Origin: Adenophora triphylla var. japonica
Lineage: Eukaryota; Streptophyta; Magnoliopsida; Asterales; Campanulaceae
DNA length: 64,000 nt
Direction: 5' to 3'
NCBI GenBank assembly: GCA_022495995.1
Contig: JAFEMH010002080.1
Span: forward strand, 186,001-250,000
Shown here: one piece after another, positions 33,644 through 46,004 of the stretch
Position numbering within the stretch: the first letter of the stretch is position 1
How the letters are laid out: each line of letters begins with the position of its first letter
Notes under the pieces: generated by a model
Database searches by the model: none
What the model was told of the DNA's origin: nothing
Seen by the model: only the letters and a program-made list of their open reading frames with translations
Made by a program: the position numbers and the translations under genes

Positions 33644-34576
33644 TAGAATCGTCAATACGGGCTGGCAAAGCGGTGCGGGCACAACCCGCCAAAACCCGCC
33701 ACTAAACGGGGAGGGGCGGGCCAAATATCTGGTGAACTGGAAATATGCCAACCCAACCCAACACACCTTGGATTGGTGCGCCAGGTGGGCCAAGCCGCAA
33801 TCTGAGTGTGTGTGACTGTGTGTGAAACTGAAAGGGAGAGGTGGGAATTACGATTTAATCTTGGGAGGCAACTACAACTTAGTCAAGAACTCCACAAACG
33901 GCCTCTCCAAATCATCATCCGAAATTCTCTTTTCATCATCACCACCGCCACTTTCCAAATGCCCTTGCACCAATTTGAAGATGCTATTCAATTGATGCCC
34001 TTACAGTTACACTCCTCAAAACCCCATTCTCCCCATCCCAAAACAAGCTGGAATCCACATTCTTGAACTCAACATACTTATTCGCCCTAGATTTCAACAT
34101 CAAGTCAACCGCCAAGTCAGTGCAGAACAAAACCCTAGGTCCGAAAACATCCAAACAGAACTTTCGAGAATGTTCGAGAACCGAATCGGAGTAGGTCGAT
34201 ACCTCGATGCCCGAGTAGAGAGGGCGAGTGGCGATGGGGACGGCGGTGAGGTTAGGGTCTTCGGAGTGTTGGGGGGGGAGGGAGAGTAGAGGTGGTAGAG
34301 CGGGAGTGGGAATTGAGGAAGGAGGTGAGTTCGGGGAGGGAGATGGAAGAGAAGTGGGAGCCGTAGAAAGGGTTTAAGAAACCCTAGAAAATGAAACGCC
34401 AAGGGACGACGTCGTTTGCGCTTGGGCGCTGGAAAAAAAGAAAGAAGGGAGGGTTGGCCCGCCCCGCACCCGTTTGGGCTGGCCCGAATTGGCCCACTTG
34501 TATTTGGGTTAATAGATTTAAAACCCAAACCACCCTATTCCATGGCGGGGCGGGCCAGCCCAACTTGATGGCTCTA
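33644..34576. mobile_element. hAT-like element carrying a third REP fragment
   Basis: Ends TAGAATCGTCAATACGGGCT... and, read inverted, TAGAGCCATCAAGTTGGGCT..., with G/C-rich ggcccgcc subterminal repeats on both sides. TAG...CTA ends and subterminal repeats fit hAT elements. No 8-bp duplication is evident, possibly because a flank was lost. It truncates the dyad array of the preceding MULE-like fragment. Confidence 0.6.
33850..34385 (-). pseudogene. Third, older copy of REP exon 1
   Basis: On the - strand the sequence runs from aaccctttctacggctcccac through LFCTDLAVDLMLKSRANKYVEFKNVDSS to the end of exon 1 (GDDEKRISDDDLERPFVEFL). It is more diverged than the 31.7-33.1 kb copy. About 50 bp are missing after the LFWGG/LRSV part, and a premature stop lies near its end. 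The beginning of REP exon 1 is also missing. It sits inside the hAT-like element, consistent with gene capture. Confidence 0.8.
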
Positions 34577-34594
34577 ACTATAGCACTGAAGCTT

Positions 34595-34860
34595 ATACTC
34601 CCTCCGTCTCATAGTAATAGTAATATGCAAAAATGCCTCTTTTGATCGTCCCAAAAAGGAAATGATATCCCACTTGTCATACTCACAACAATTACCCACT
34701 CACTCCCTCTGTCCCACTAAGAGATTCACCATTTTTCCTTGGCACAAGAATTAAGAAAAATGATTAGTGAAAAAAGGGTTGTGAGAGGAAAGAAGTGAGT
34801 GAATATGACAAGTGAGACCCAGAATTACCCACTTACTCCCTCCGTCCATCTCCCTAACGT
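34595..34860. mobile_element. Nested Stowaway-like MITE fragments
   Basis: Termini of the CTCCCTCCGTCCC type occur at 34597, 34701 and 34834, separated by family interior sequence (cccacttgtcatactcacaac). The pattern suggests one MITE inserted into another. Confidence 0.65.
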
Positions 34861-35228
34861 CCTTTTTTTCATCTTATGACTTTTTAACCTTTTCCAGGTT
34901 CATATACCATCGTCATGTATGCTTGATGGTGTCCACTCGCAGCATTTTTTTGGGACTGGTGTGATCATATATCATTCTGAAACAATGGGATTAGTTGCAG
35001 TTGCAAGAACACTGTCGCCATTTCTGCATCTGACGTGATGCTTTCTTTTGCTGCTTTTCCAATTGAAATTCCAGGAGAGGTATTCTAAGACTGATGGAAT
35101 TGATAAATATTTGATTGATATTCGTTACCTGTTTTATAGCATTGTAATTATTCTTTTCCTTTCTTATAGGGTCTTGGAGATTGTTTAGGAAGATACACAG
35201 AATATTCGTATGAGGCTAGTTTTGTATA

Positions 35229-35508
35229 TACTCCCTTCGTCCCATAGATTTATGGACTTTTGGGTTTTGCACGGGGATTAAGAAGGAAATATTATATTGA
35301 AAGTGTTGTGAGTGTGAAAATAAAATAGGAGAGAGAATGAGTGGAGAGAATAGTAAATTATAATGGTGATGTGAGTATTAAAATAATGTAGGAGAGAGAA
35401 TGAGTGGAGGGAATAGTAAAGATTCCTTTCCATTTAGGGAAAGTTAGATATTATTGTGGGACGCCCAAAATAGAAAGTTTACATATTATTGTGGGACGGA
35501 GGGAGTAT
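35229..35508. mobile_element. Stowaway-like MITE in the DEG7 pseudogene
   Basis: tactcccttcgtcccatag... pairs with the inverted ...tattgtgggacggagggagta. A duplicated interior (gtgagtgtgaaaataaa, gtgagtattaaaataatg) is present. Confidence 0.85.
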
Positions 35509-35642
35509 AGGACATATCATGTACCATTATCAATATGAAAATACATGAAAAATCATTTGCCATATTGCCTTGAAATCTATCATGGTATCAGAGCTGGTTT
35601 TACCCTAAAACAAGCTTCCGCAAATTTATTTTCTTTTCTACA

Positions 35643-37040
35643 ATGACGAGTGAGGTTAACAGCGAGATGGCAGTAGGCAACACCACCGGTAGTACCGCGG
35701 TGGATGTGATGTCGCCCTATTACATCGCAGCCTCGGACAGTCCCAACATTGTATTCGTCAGCGATCTCCTTCACGACGGGAATTACTCGGATTGGGCAGA
35801 TGAAATGGCCAATGCCTTATTTGCAAAAAATAAGTTTGGGTTCGTTGATGGGTCTATGCCAACTCCTAAGGAAGGTGCAACGGATTTGTCACTATGGCGA
35901 CGTTGTAACGCTATGGTAAAGGGATGGTTGCACAGTGCCATGGAGAAGGAGATCCGAAACAGCATCAAACATGCAAAGACGGCGCAGGATATTTGGGAAG
36001 ACTTACGAGAACGATTTGGGAACGAGAGTGCACCAAGGGCGTATGAATTGAAACGCGAAATAACTCTCACTCGACAAGAGAAACTTTCGGTTTCATCATA
36101 CTACACAAAACTGAAGGCATTATGGGATGAAATACAGTCAATTTCACCCACTCCAAGATGCAAGTGTGGGGGATGTTCTTGTGAAGTTCCAAAGCAACTA
36201 GCAGAGATGAGGGAGAAGGAGCGACTGTACGAATTTCTCATGTGTCTCGATGAAAGTTTTGGCACCATCAAAACACAGATCTTGGGCACAAAACCTACTG
36301 TTTCCTTGGGCACAGCGTATCACCTTGTTTTCGAAGACGAACGACAAAAGCAAATCACATCAATGGGAAGAATTAACATTGAAGCATCGGCGTTTCAAGC
36401 AAGCAGCGGGCAACGACAATACTACAGGGAAGAAAATAAAAATGGTCAGCGAGAAAAGTCTAAGTGCAGTCATTGTGGAAAGTTATACCACACAGCAGAA
36501 AAATGCTACGAACTCATAGGGTACCCAGAGGGCTGGAAGAAGAACAGCGGGGATGGGACAAAAGGGGGAGATGGACGTGGCAAGATAAAAGGCGCTGCAA
36601 AATCTGCACATCTCGCAGATAATGTTGATAGCCCTATACCTGGCCTATCTGCACAGAATTATACAAAACTTGTTCAGTATTTGAACATGAATCAACCAAC
36701 AACCAACAATGACCAAGGAGGCAACACACCCATGGCGAACATGGCGGGTAAGGTTTCTGTGATGCCTTGGATTATTGACTCGGGGGCTAGTGAGCACATC
36801 ACGTGCGATGGGAGAATTCTCAACAATCAAAGAAAATCTGGGAATGAGTTACCAGTAAAAATTCCAAATGGGGACTCTATCCCTGTTCGAAGCGTTGGTG
36901 GAACAAGTCTACCTAATGGCCTTGAAATTAATCATGTTTTGAATATTCCTGATTTCAAATGCAACCTACTTTCTGTGAGCATACTTACAAGAGATTTCAA
37001 TTGTGCCCTAATATTCTTTCCGAATTTTTGTGTCATGTAG
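35643..37040 (+). pseudogene. Copia 2 gag and protease
   Basis: A 465-codon open frame. The N-terminal part has the gag core (YYIAASDSPNIVFVSDLL, DGNYSDWADEMANALFAKNK, then AQDIWEDLRERFG). A zinc-knuckle-like C-SHC-GKLYH-TAEKC lies at about residue 280. The protease motif WIIDSGASEHIT follows near residue 380. The open frame ends at 37040 in what should be the start of integrase; a stop or frame break joins it to the next part. It is intact in this stretch but cannot be expressed as a complete polyprotein. Confidence 0.85.
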
Positions 37041-38745
37041 GACTTAGCTTCGAGGACTCTGATTGGGATGGGTAAGCGCATCAATGGTCTATACTATATG
37101 GAACAAGTTGCTCAAGAAGGTATGGCTTTGACGGCTACCGTAGATTCCAGTGTATGGCACAAAAGATTAGGGCCCACATCCATGTTGAATTCTTCTTATT
37201 TTGACAATATTGTGGTAATAAAATAAAAGATGAGGAACATTGTGATTTATGTTTTCGAGTCAAGATGACACGGCTTCCTTTCCCAAGTAGTACTATGCAG
37301 TCTAGTTCTTGTTTTGATCGCATTCATTGTGACATTTGGGGAAGATATAAGACACCTTCTTTTTCTGGAGCTCATTATTTTCTTTCTATAGTTGATGATT
37401 TTAGTAGGGGTGTATGGGTTTTTCTTATGAAATACAAATCTGAGGTTTACCGCTATCTCACCATGTTTTGCAATATGATTGATACTCAATTTGGAAAAAG
37501 AATAAAATGTGTCCGTAGTGACAATGGCCTTGAATTTCAATCTCAATAGATGGTGAATTATTATGTTGAACATGGAATGGTTCTTGAAACCTCTTGCACC
37601 GACACTCCGTAACAAAATGGAGTTGTCGAGCGTAAGCATAGGCACATTCTAGAGGTAGCACGGGCATTAAGGTTTGAGGCTGGATTACCCAAGCAATTTT
37701 GGGGGGAATGCGTGTTAACAGCCACCTATATTATTAACCGATTGCCTTCCAAACTTTTGAAAGATAAAACCCCCTACGAATTTTTATTCAATAAAAGGCC
37801 CAAATATGAACACCTTCTGACTTTCGGTTGTTTAGTTTATGCAAAAGACAACAGGAAAGGCAGAGATAAATTTGAAGTTCGGGGTAGGCCTTGTGTTTTT
37901 GTTGGATATCCACATTCTCAAAAGGGATATCGCGTTTTTGATCTTGAAATACGACTTATCTATACTTCGCGGGATGTTAAATTTGTTGAGAATATTTTTC
38001 CTTTTAAAGAAAAGATACAAAAGTCGAATATAGAGACCTTATCCCATCATCAAAGGGATGCTGATTGGGAGGATGAAGTTAGTCATATTCCAAGTGTTAC
38101 TGTAGAGCCAGTCATGGAAGAACAAGAGCAGCCTCTAGTCACTCCAGCCGATATTGTTCAAGATGCTACTGCCTCAATTGTGCCAAATTCCAGTCAAGAT
38201 CAGCCACGACGCAGTGAACGAGTACGAAGGCAGCCTAAACATCTTGAGCAATACGTTCTAGAGTTGCCAAATTCTATAGACCATGCGCCATCTGTCCCAA
38301 CTCCAGAAAACTCAGAGGTATATCCCCTGTCCAACTTTGTTTCATACAATAGATTTTCTTCCTCACATAAAGCTTTTTTAGCGGCCATCACTTCCAATGA
38401 TGAGCCAAAATTCTATCACCGGGCTGTCAAGGATGAACGATGGCGTGAAACAATGAAGAAAGAAATAAAAGCTTTGGAAGAAAATGGTACATGGACACTT
38501 GAAAATCTACCACCGGGCAAGAAAGCAATTAGCTCCAAATGGGTTTATAAGATCAAGTATAAACCTAACGGAGAAATCGAGAGGTATAAAGCACGGTTGG
38601 TTGCCAAGGGTTTCACCCAAGTCGAAGGCATTGATTACCATGACACATTTGCTCCCGTTGCTAAATTGGTGACCATGCGAAGTCTACTTACCGTGGCTGC
38701 CAAGAAGAATTGGGACATCCATCAGTTATCAGTTAGACGTAAATA
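37041..38745 (+). pseudogene. Copia 2 integrase and start of RT
   Basis: The region reads WHKRLG, then FDRIHCDIWGRY, IVDDFSRGVWVFLM and VRSDNGLEF, the Asp residues of the integrase catalytic triad. Stops interrupt it at 37547-37549 and 37609-37611. It then resumes at 37712 (TYIINRLPSKLL, GYPHSQKGYRVFD) and continues into RT (KWVYKIKYKPNGEIERYKAR, DTFAPVAK). A frame change at about 38735 splits the motif LDVNNAFLHGDL. Confidence 0.85.
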
Positions 38746-39824
38746 ACGCTTTTCTTCATGGGGATTTGGAGGAAGATGTCTATATGAAGCTCCCTCAAGG
38801 ATTTGTAAAAGATGGTGATACACGAGTTTGCAAGTTACAGAAGTCACTTTATGGTCTTCGTCAAGCATCTCGTAATTGGTATCACAAATTCACTCGGGCT
38901 CTACTTGATATTGGTTTTCGCCAGTCGAAGGCGGATCATTATCTCTTCATCTTCAAACATGGTACTACATATGTGGTAGCTCTCATTTACGTCGACGATG
39001 TCATATTGGTTGGGAACGATATTCACAAAATAACTTATGTGAAGTCATACCTAAACCAGAAATTTAGCATCAAGGACCTTGGTCCTCTTAAGTATTTCTT
39101 GGGAATAGAAGTTGCAAGATCCTCCGAGGGAATTGTTCTTAGTCAACGAAAATATACCCTTGATATCTTGGAAGAATGTGGTCTACAAGGAGGGCGGCCG
39201 AGTGCCTTTCCTATGGATCAAAATTTACGCCTTCTTGCCAAAGATGAGACTCCACTCGTTGATGCTTTGCAATATCGAAGACTAGTGGAACGTTTACTCT
39301 ACTTGACTGTAACTAGACCGGATATTCAATTTGCAGTTAACATGTTGAGCCAATTTGTTTCTGCACCTCGCCGAAGTCACATGGATGCAGCCATGCGAAT
39401 CTTACGGTTTCTAAAGGGCACAACAAGCCAAGGTATTTTTCTTCCGTCTCGAGGAAACTTGACACTTGAGGCTTATTGTGATGCCGATTGGGGTGGGTGT
39501 CAACTGACACGACGTTCATGCACGGGCTACTTCATGTCATTAGGTGGTGCCCCTATATCTTGGCGCACAAAGACGCAATCTGTTGTTTCCCGTTCTTCGG
39601 CTGAGGCAGAATATAGAGCTATGGCTGCCATCGTAAGTGAGCTTTTGTGGCTCCGTTGGCTTCTCGTTGATTTAGAAGCACCACAGTCCCACGCCACTGC
39701 TCTTTATTGTGATAACCAAGCCGCCAGACATATTGCCAACAATCCCGTGTTCCATGAACGTACTAAACATGTGGAAATGGATTGTTATTTTGTTCGCGAG
39801 CGAGTCGAGTCCAAAGATGTATAA
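38746..39824 (+). pseudogene. Copia 2 reverse transcriptase and RNase H
   Basis: A 352-codon frame contains EEDVYMKLPQGF, LYGLRQASRNWY, the catalytic YVDDVILVG and the RNase H part (AYCDADWGGC, RSCTGYFMSLG, SSAEAEYRAMA, YCDNQAARHIANNPVFHERTKH). It ends 20-40 residues short of the typical C-terminus. One domain is well preserved but its N-terminal partner is out of frame. Confidence 0.88.
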
Positions 39825-39826
39825 CA

Positions 39827-40558
39827 AAGACGACCCAAACCCAAATGCTAGGCATATCCACTTATTTAATTCAACACATAACTCCTAGCTAAACCAATGC
39901 AAAACGCAAGGAAAACAAAAGATTATTAAAATGCTAAAGCCCAACTAAACATCAAGGAACACATACTTCTACACGTTGCACACTCGTCTGATAAGATACC
40001 CAGCAAGTCCTCTGTTTCAAGTAAGGCATTAGGATTCCTTGCACACATTCCATGACTATCATGAACTCTTACTGACTGGATGTTCAATATGTTGAGTCGT
40101 GGTTATAGGCCGCTAATTAAATGGTTTGGAACTTCATAATATCTCCTATACTATGACAAACTTGGGCCTAGCATGTCCACGAAACTGAGTTTCACAAACT
40201 GTTTAAAGTTCCTGTTTTATGTGCAACATTTTCAGGCCCTGGAATTTGAATGACAATATGCTCTTATTCAGTCAGAATATGTACCGAGACTAAAAAATGG
40301 TTCGCGTTGTATAGTTCAGGAACTAACTCTTTCTAGACCGTACCATGGGGAATGAATTAATGTGCTACACGCCAGTCATTGGGATAATATGCATGTTGTT
40401 TTTGATTGTTCACTCAAATGTGTTCTAAGACTGTCAATATGCTTCCATTTGTCCATCTCTCAAGTGTTTTATGATTATTTTTTTTTAAATTAATTGATCT
40501 ATAAATTAAAGATAAGTCTCGTTCTCTGAGAACTACAATCATGGTACTTGCATGGCAG
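39827..40558. other. Unassigned sequence between Copia 2 and DEG7 exon
   Basis: No coding sequence or repeat terminus is recognisable. It may be a DEG7 intron remnant or unrecognised 3' sequence of the Copia element. Confidence 0.5.
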
Positions 40559-41229
40559 AACCTGCTTTGCGTCGTGGAGACTCTGTCCGTCTTGTGGTGT
40601 TAAGCAGGAACTTGCAGGCAACATCGAGGAAATCTGTTGTGACCAATCCTTGTGCTGCTTTAAATATAAGTTCAGCAGATTCCCCACGGTATAGAGCAAC
40701 CAACATGGAAGTCATCGAGCTTGACACTGGTAACTATTTGTACCCGTGGATCTTTATTTTTCAATGTCAATTAATTTGAAGCTTGAAATTCCGTGCTGCC
40801 AAGTAGTTAAATATTACCCTGATGCAGATTTTGGTAGTACATTTTCGGGGGTTCTTACTGATGAGAGTGGAAGGGTTCAGGCACTATGGGGAAGCTTTTC
40901 AACTCAGGTTTGTACTATTTCTTGCATCTTCGAGCTGCTTCATAATAGTGACAGGCCTCTGATGTCTAAATCTCACTTGCAGCTGCGGTATGGCTGCAAT
41001 TCATCTGAAGATCATCAATTCGTCAGGGGTATTCCTATTTACACTATCAGCAAAGTCCTCTACAAAATTATTTCTGGGGCAAAAGGGCCACCTCTTCTCA
41101 TAAATGGCATCAGAAGGCCCATGCCCCTTGTTAGAATCTTAGAATCCTACTTTGCTTTCAAAGGCTAGAAGTTTTGGGCTTAGCAACAACTGGATCCAAG
41201 TATGTCTTCCCGCTAAAAGATAACCATAT

Positions 41230-41404
41230 TACTTCCTCCATCCATAATTAATGCCGCATTTGACTTGTCAACATTTTTAAGGATTGTGTTTTATTTGTTT
41301 GTTCGTCAATGGTACCATGTAAAATTGCATTAGAAATTATTTAGAAATGCGACATTTATTTTGGGATGTACTAAAAAAGAATTTGTGACATACGGAGGAA
41401 GTAT
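41230..41404. mobile_element. Stowaway-like MITE in DEG7 intron
   Basis: tacttcctccatccataattaatgc on the left; gcgacatttattttgggatgta and acatacggaggaagta on the right. Ends are diverged. Confidence 0.65.
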
Positions 41405-42122
41405 TCTAAAAGAAAGATTCATGCTTTTCTTTTTTTTTTTTCTCTTGTTCTACCTTCATAAGCTTGAAATATGTCCACCTATACGTAATTGGTTTCGGCC
41501 GTCTCGTGTGCAGGCTCTTGTGAAGAAGGATCCTGTTAGACGTCAAGTTTTGCGTGTTAAAGGTTGTTTGGTAGGATCTAAAGCTGAGAACTTATTAGAA
41601 CAAGGTGACATGGTATTGGCTATTAATAAAGAACCAATCACATGTTTCCGTGACATTGAAGATGCATGCCAAGCCTTGGACCTGCGTGACGACATGGAAG
41701 GGAGGCTTGGCTTGACGATTTTTCGTCAGGTTGAGTATTTCTATCTACACTCAGGTAAAGCTCGTTTGTGAAGTAATAAGGTGGAGCTTGAACGTAGGTT
41801 CCATGGGTTAAGTTGGGTTAAAAGTAAAAATATGAACCTGACATTTTAAGTCCCGGCTTGTTTACAACCCTAAGGAAGTCTCTGTGTAATTTTTCAGGGA
41901 CGCGAAATTGAAGTTGTTGTGGGAACTGATGTAAGAGATGGGAATGGCACCACACGTGTGATAAACTGGTGTGGATGGTTTGTTCAAGATCCTCATCCAG
42001 CAGTGCGTGCTCTTGGATTTCTTCCTGAACAAGGCCATGGTGTATATGTGACAAGGTCAGGGCTCTCCTGTTTCTAATAAAAATGGTTAAAGGCTCTTGA
42101 TAAGCACATTAACCTTATATAT

Positions 42123-42350
42123 ACTCCCTCCGTCCCAGTCGAAAGTTCAAAAATTTTCCAAAAGGTTGTCCCAGCTGAAATTTCAAAATCCTAAAATGGA
42201 AAGTTTTTATTACTTCTTTATTTGTGGGTCACATATGTCATACTCACAACAATTATCCACTAACTATTCCCTACCCCACTTTCTCCCTCCTACCCAACTA
42301 TCCGCACTCACAACACATCACCTTTTCCTTAATTCTTGAACCCACAGACA
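42123..42350. mobile_element. Stowaway-like MITE, left part
   Basis: Left terminus tactccctccgtcccagtcg plus the usual interior (ctactattccctaccccactttctccctcc). No right terminus is found. Confidence 0.6.
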
Positions 42351-42773
42351 AAAATCAAATAATGCAACGTACTAATTTTTTTACTTACAGCTTAAAAAAG
42401 CTAACGAAACTACCCGCATGGGAGTGCCACGTTAGCACCATGTGAGCACTGACTTTAACTTCTTTTGTGCTCTGGTGTGATCATGCTGGCAATTCTGATA
42501 GTTTTTTTTGACGTCATAAGTAAATAAACAAATACGTGGCGTTATTTGATATTTTTGTCGAAAGTATGTAACATAATTCCAGAACTGACAAGTATGCTGC
42601 ATTAATTGATAATTAGAGTTGTCCTAACTTGTTTGAGTGGGCGACGGCTGATGTCAAACCTGAACTCCAGAGGGTCCCACTTTATTCTTGTAATGTTAAT
42701 GTCTGGTTAAAGACTTTGATGAGTGAGTGAATGTTTCAGGTGGTCTCATGGGAGTCCTGTGTGCATAGATATG

Positions 42774-42781
42774 GTCTCTAT
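42774..42781. repeat. 8-bp target duplication (left) of the hAT element in DEG7
   Basis: GTCTCTAT occurs here and again at 43937-43944, flanking the element exactly. Removing the element and one copy restores the DEG7 exon codons GLYALQWIVE. Confidence 0.95.
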
Positions 42782-43936
42782 TAGGCATGGGCATCCGGTT
42801 TTCGGTTCCGGTTTTGGTTTCGAACCGCCGGTTCCGGTTCCGGGGAAGGGGGGAACCGAGACGGAACCGTCTAAATCGGGTTCTCGGTTCCGGTTCCTTG
42901 ATGCCGGTTCCTTTTTTGGCTTTTTTTTTTTTTTTGAAAACTGTCCAGGTGGGCGACCGCCCAAGAGAGGTGGGCGACCGCCCATATCCAAATTCAAATT
43001 TTTTTACACAATATATTGATCCACATATTTCTCATAAGCAAAGCATGAATCAGATATTGAAGCATCCTCTTTAGCCCTAGCCATGGAGGTCATGTGGACA
43101 GAACCTAGTTATATTAATTTCTTACAAAATGATCCCATAATGATAAAGCAAATCTCATTGCCTTAGACTAGATCACTCGAAAGAAACAAGAAAGCTAGAC
43201 AACATTCTCATACTATATGCAAGCAGCCCTGAAGAAATTATTTTTACGTCATATCATCTACTGCCTCTGTCATAAAATAAATGTCCAAAAAATTTACAAA
43301 TTTGCACTTGATCTACTATATGCAAGCAGTCCTGAAGAAACAAATTTTACATCAAATTATCTACTCCGTCCGTCCCAAAGTGAATGTCCAAAAATTATTC
43401 AAATTCGCTTTTGATCACGAGACGAAGGACGTAGAATATTAGAATAAAATTTAGAGTAACCAAACACCTACAGGAGCACTACCATGAGTATAAGTACTTT
43501 TGAGTACAGACTGAAATGAACTTTATCAGATTTACCATGAACAATGACATTAAGGTGTGCCAGAGAAAACTAATGATCAATGCACATGGATGTGTGTGTG
43601 TGTGTGATTGATTACTGAAAAAAGGTGTAAAAAGTAAAAAAAAAGGGGCAAATTTGAATGAAAAAGCTGAAAAAAAGGGGCAAAATTCGAATTATTTTGA
43701 ATTTTCTGCAAGAACCGCCGGTTCTCCGGTTCCGAACCGCCGGTTCCCCGGTTCCGGTTCCGGTTTCAAAACCGCCGGTTCACGGTTTTTTAAAATGAGG
43801 AACCGGGATTGAACCGTGAACCGGCCGGTTTCGGTTCTCACCGGTTCCGATTCTCGCCGGTTCCGGTTCTTCCGGTTCCGGTTCCGGTTCGGTTCTCCGG
43901 TTCCGCCCGATTCCGATTCCGGTTTGCCCATGTCTA
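42782..43936. mobile_element. Non-autonomous hAT element in a DEG7 exon
   Basis: Ends TAGGCATGGGCA and, inverted, TAGACATGGGCA. Dense ccggttccggtt subterminal repeats lie on both sides, and the 8-bp duplication is exact. There is no transposase. Two short Stowaway-like remnants lie inside (about 43258 and 43360-43433). The open frames across the subterminal repeats are artefacts of the repeat. Confidence 0.93.
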
Positions 43937-46004
43937 GTCTCTATGCTCTTCAATGGATTGTTGAAGTAAATGGGAAACCAACTCCTAATCTAGATGCTTT
44001 TGTTAACGTTACTAAGGTATGTCTTACCCTCTCCAATTCAAGATGCAGAAAGCTGTTCCGTTATTTTCATCTTTTTTTCTTCTTGATCATCTGGACAAAG
44101 GTTCTAAATCATCCTCGGTAGATTAATGTGCCAAGGTGCACTAATTGTTAACAAAACAATGTTCCCGGAAATTTGCATCCAGGCAACATAGGCCGCTGAT
44201 CCTTAATTATATTGTTTCATGCAAGGAACTGGTGATTGATAGTGGTTACTGTTGGACACTGTTTCGGACCTAAAGCAAGGTATATGGGTGCAAGTGCACC
44301 CATTTAATCAAAAAGTGTGTTTATGTAGTGGATGATTAACCTTGAGGATGTGTGTTCAAGTCCTACAATAAGCATTTCTTTTTCACAAAATTTACATTTT
44401 GAAGCTTTGTTGTAAGTTTGATGCATTATAGTGTAACTAGTATAACACCCGTGCGTTAAACGCGCGACCAACAAACTGTGAGAAATAACGAAAACTAAAT
44501 AAAAAAAGTTGCTAAAAATGTCATTAAAAATATTCATAATGAAATTAACAATAACAACTACAAATTTTGAAAATTTTCTTTGTAAACAACATTTGTTGTT
44601 TCTATCGTCAGTCTTTCCAATAAAAGTGAAAAATCAATTTAAGTAAAGTTATTCTAAAACGATTTTCTTCGGATAGTTTTTCCTCGTTGTTTCATCATCA
44701 GCCAAATGATCCACACCAAGAACTTTGTGGGACGGAGGGTGTAATAAAAGTGAAAAATCAATTTGAATGTTGATATTGTTTAGAAGAGAATAGAGTTCAG
44801 ACTGTCAAGAGAAATTTGTATGAAGCATAAAAAGGTAGAATTCACAAAAATAAAGAATGTAGTAGCTGATGATGACATCAAGGAAATAACAAAGCAGCAA
44901 AGATGTGGCTGAAGAACTCAGATGGAGATAAAACTTCAGTATCACGTGTATATAGCTGCCTTAACACAATCTTAAAATAGCCCCTTATTTGGATGATTAC
45001 CGGACATTTCATGGTTTAGGATTTAATGTCAAGTTCCACAGCTTTGACAAAAACCAGTAACTCATTATTTTGAAGGGAGAATGAATTATGCACAAAAAGA
45101 GGTTTAGACATTTTCTGGATAAAACAGCTAGAATAAATAAAACAAAGATAGCATTTTGTTTGATGGTGGGAGATTTTATCTGCAGTAATAGGAAGAAAAC
45201 TACCGAACTGGATAAAGAATAAACATCTCCAATTTTGTTTATTTCCTGGATTTTATCTGCAGATTATATAGGTTTGATATCGTGACCAGTTTCTATTCAT
45301 CCAATCTTTGAACATAGAAATGCAATGCAAGGAAAAAAAACTGAAATTTCACTAAGCACTTTGTGAATTTACAAACAATATTTACTGTTTTACTGACTGA
45401 TCAGCCAGGAAGAAGGAACACGTGAAAGGCAAACAAAAGCATGAGAAAAGGGAAAACGTTAAGAGACAGTGAAGGAGCGTCTGCTGCATAGAAGTAGTAA
45501 TAAGGCCGTTCTCCTGTACTGCTGTACACCATAAGACCCTTCTGCCTTTACACTGTCAAGACACATGTGATTCCATCGGCAGTCACCTGGAACATTGAAT
45601 GGCAGATACATTTTCTATTTTCCAACAAAGAGACCATATTAGAGTTGACCTGTCATTTAGCAACCAATCACTTCAAATTACTAAAACACTATATGAACTG
45701 CAAGAACTATATTAGAAGTTCCTGAATCCTAATGAAAATAAAGATAAGTGTTTTCTAGCTAGAAGGTTAGTACTCCATAGTTCTCAACCTTCTAAAAGAC
45801 ATTATTAGAGATTGGGCACACTGATCCTAGAAATACAAAGAAATGCAGAAAAAAGGAAAACTACAGCATTGAGCATAGTTTCAAGCATTTCAGCTGAACA
45901 CGGGGCTAAAAGTAATCAGTCAGCCCAAGCTTCCCCAAAACAATTGTACCAACCAAATTTTTTCGAATATTATGATGTTCGGAAAATGATTCATTTATGC
46001 ATAC

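Larger units (their letters stand above)
35577..39826 (+). mobile_element. Copia 2: gag-pol without recognisable LTRs
   Basis: A primer-binding site, tggtatcagagctggtt (35584-35600), leads into gag-pol in the order gag, protease, integrase, RT, RNase H. I find no LTR pair: the 76 bases between the MITE at 35508 and the PBS do not recur after 39826. Pol stops at RNase H (VERDCYFVRERV region), short of its usual C-terminus. The element therefore looks truncated at both ends. It lies within the DEG7 pseudogene. Confidence 0.85.
34898..44016 (+). pseudogene. DEG7: DEG7-like protease pseudogene
   Basis: Exon-like blocks match the middle part of plant protease Do-like 7: 34898-35079 (CMLDGVHSQHFFGTGVI), 40559-40728 (PALRRGDSVRL), 40828-40907, 40983-41199 (YGCNSSEDHQFVRGIPIYTI), 41514-41729 (PDZ-like, KGCLVGSKAENLLEQGDMVL), 41898-42055 (VINWCGWFVQDPHPAVRALG), and 42740-42781 plus 43945-44016. 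Defects are a 1-base loss near 35003, a loss of about 11 bases with a frameshift near 41142, a 2-base gain near 42762, and a hAT element in the last exon. The N-terminal protease part and the exon after IPGE are absent; Copia 2 lies where they would be. This is not a functional gene. Confidence 0.88.

Noticed and set aside
42746..43931. Arg/Glu/Pro-rich open frames on both strands
   Set aside because: They run through ccggttccggtt subterminal repeats of the hAT element; the composition is explained by the repeat.
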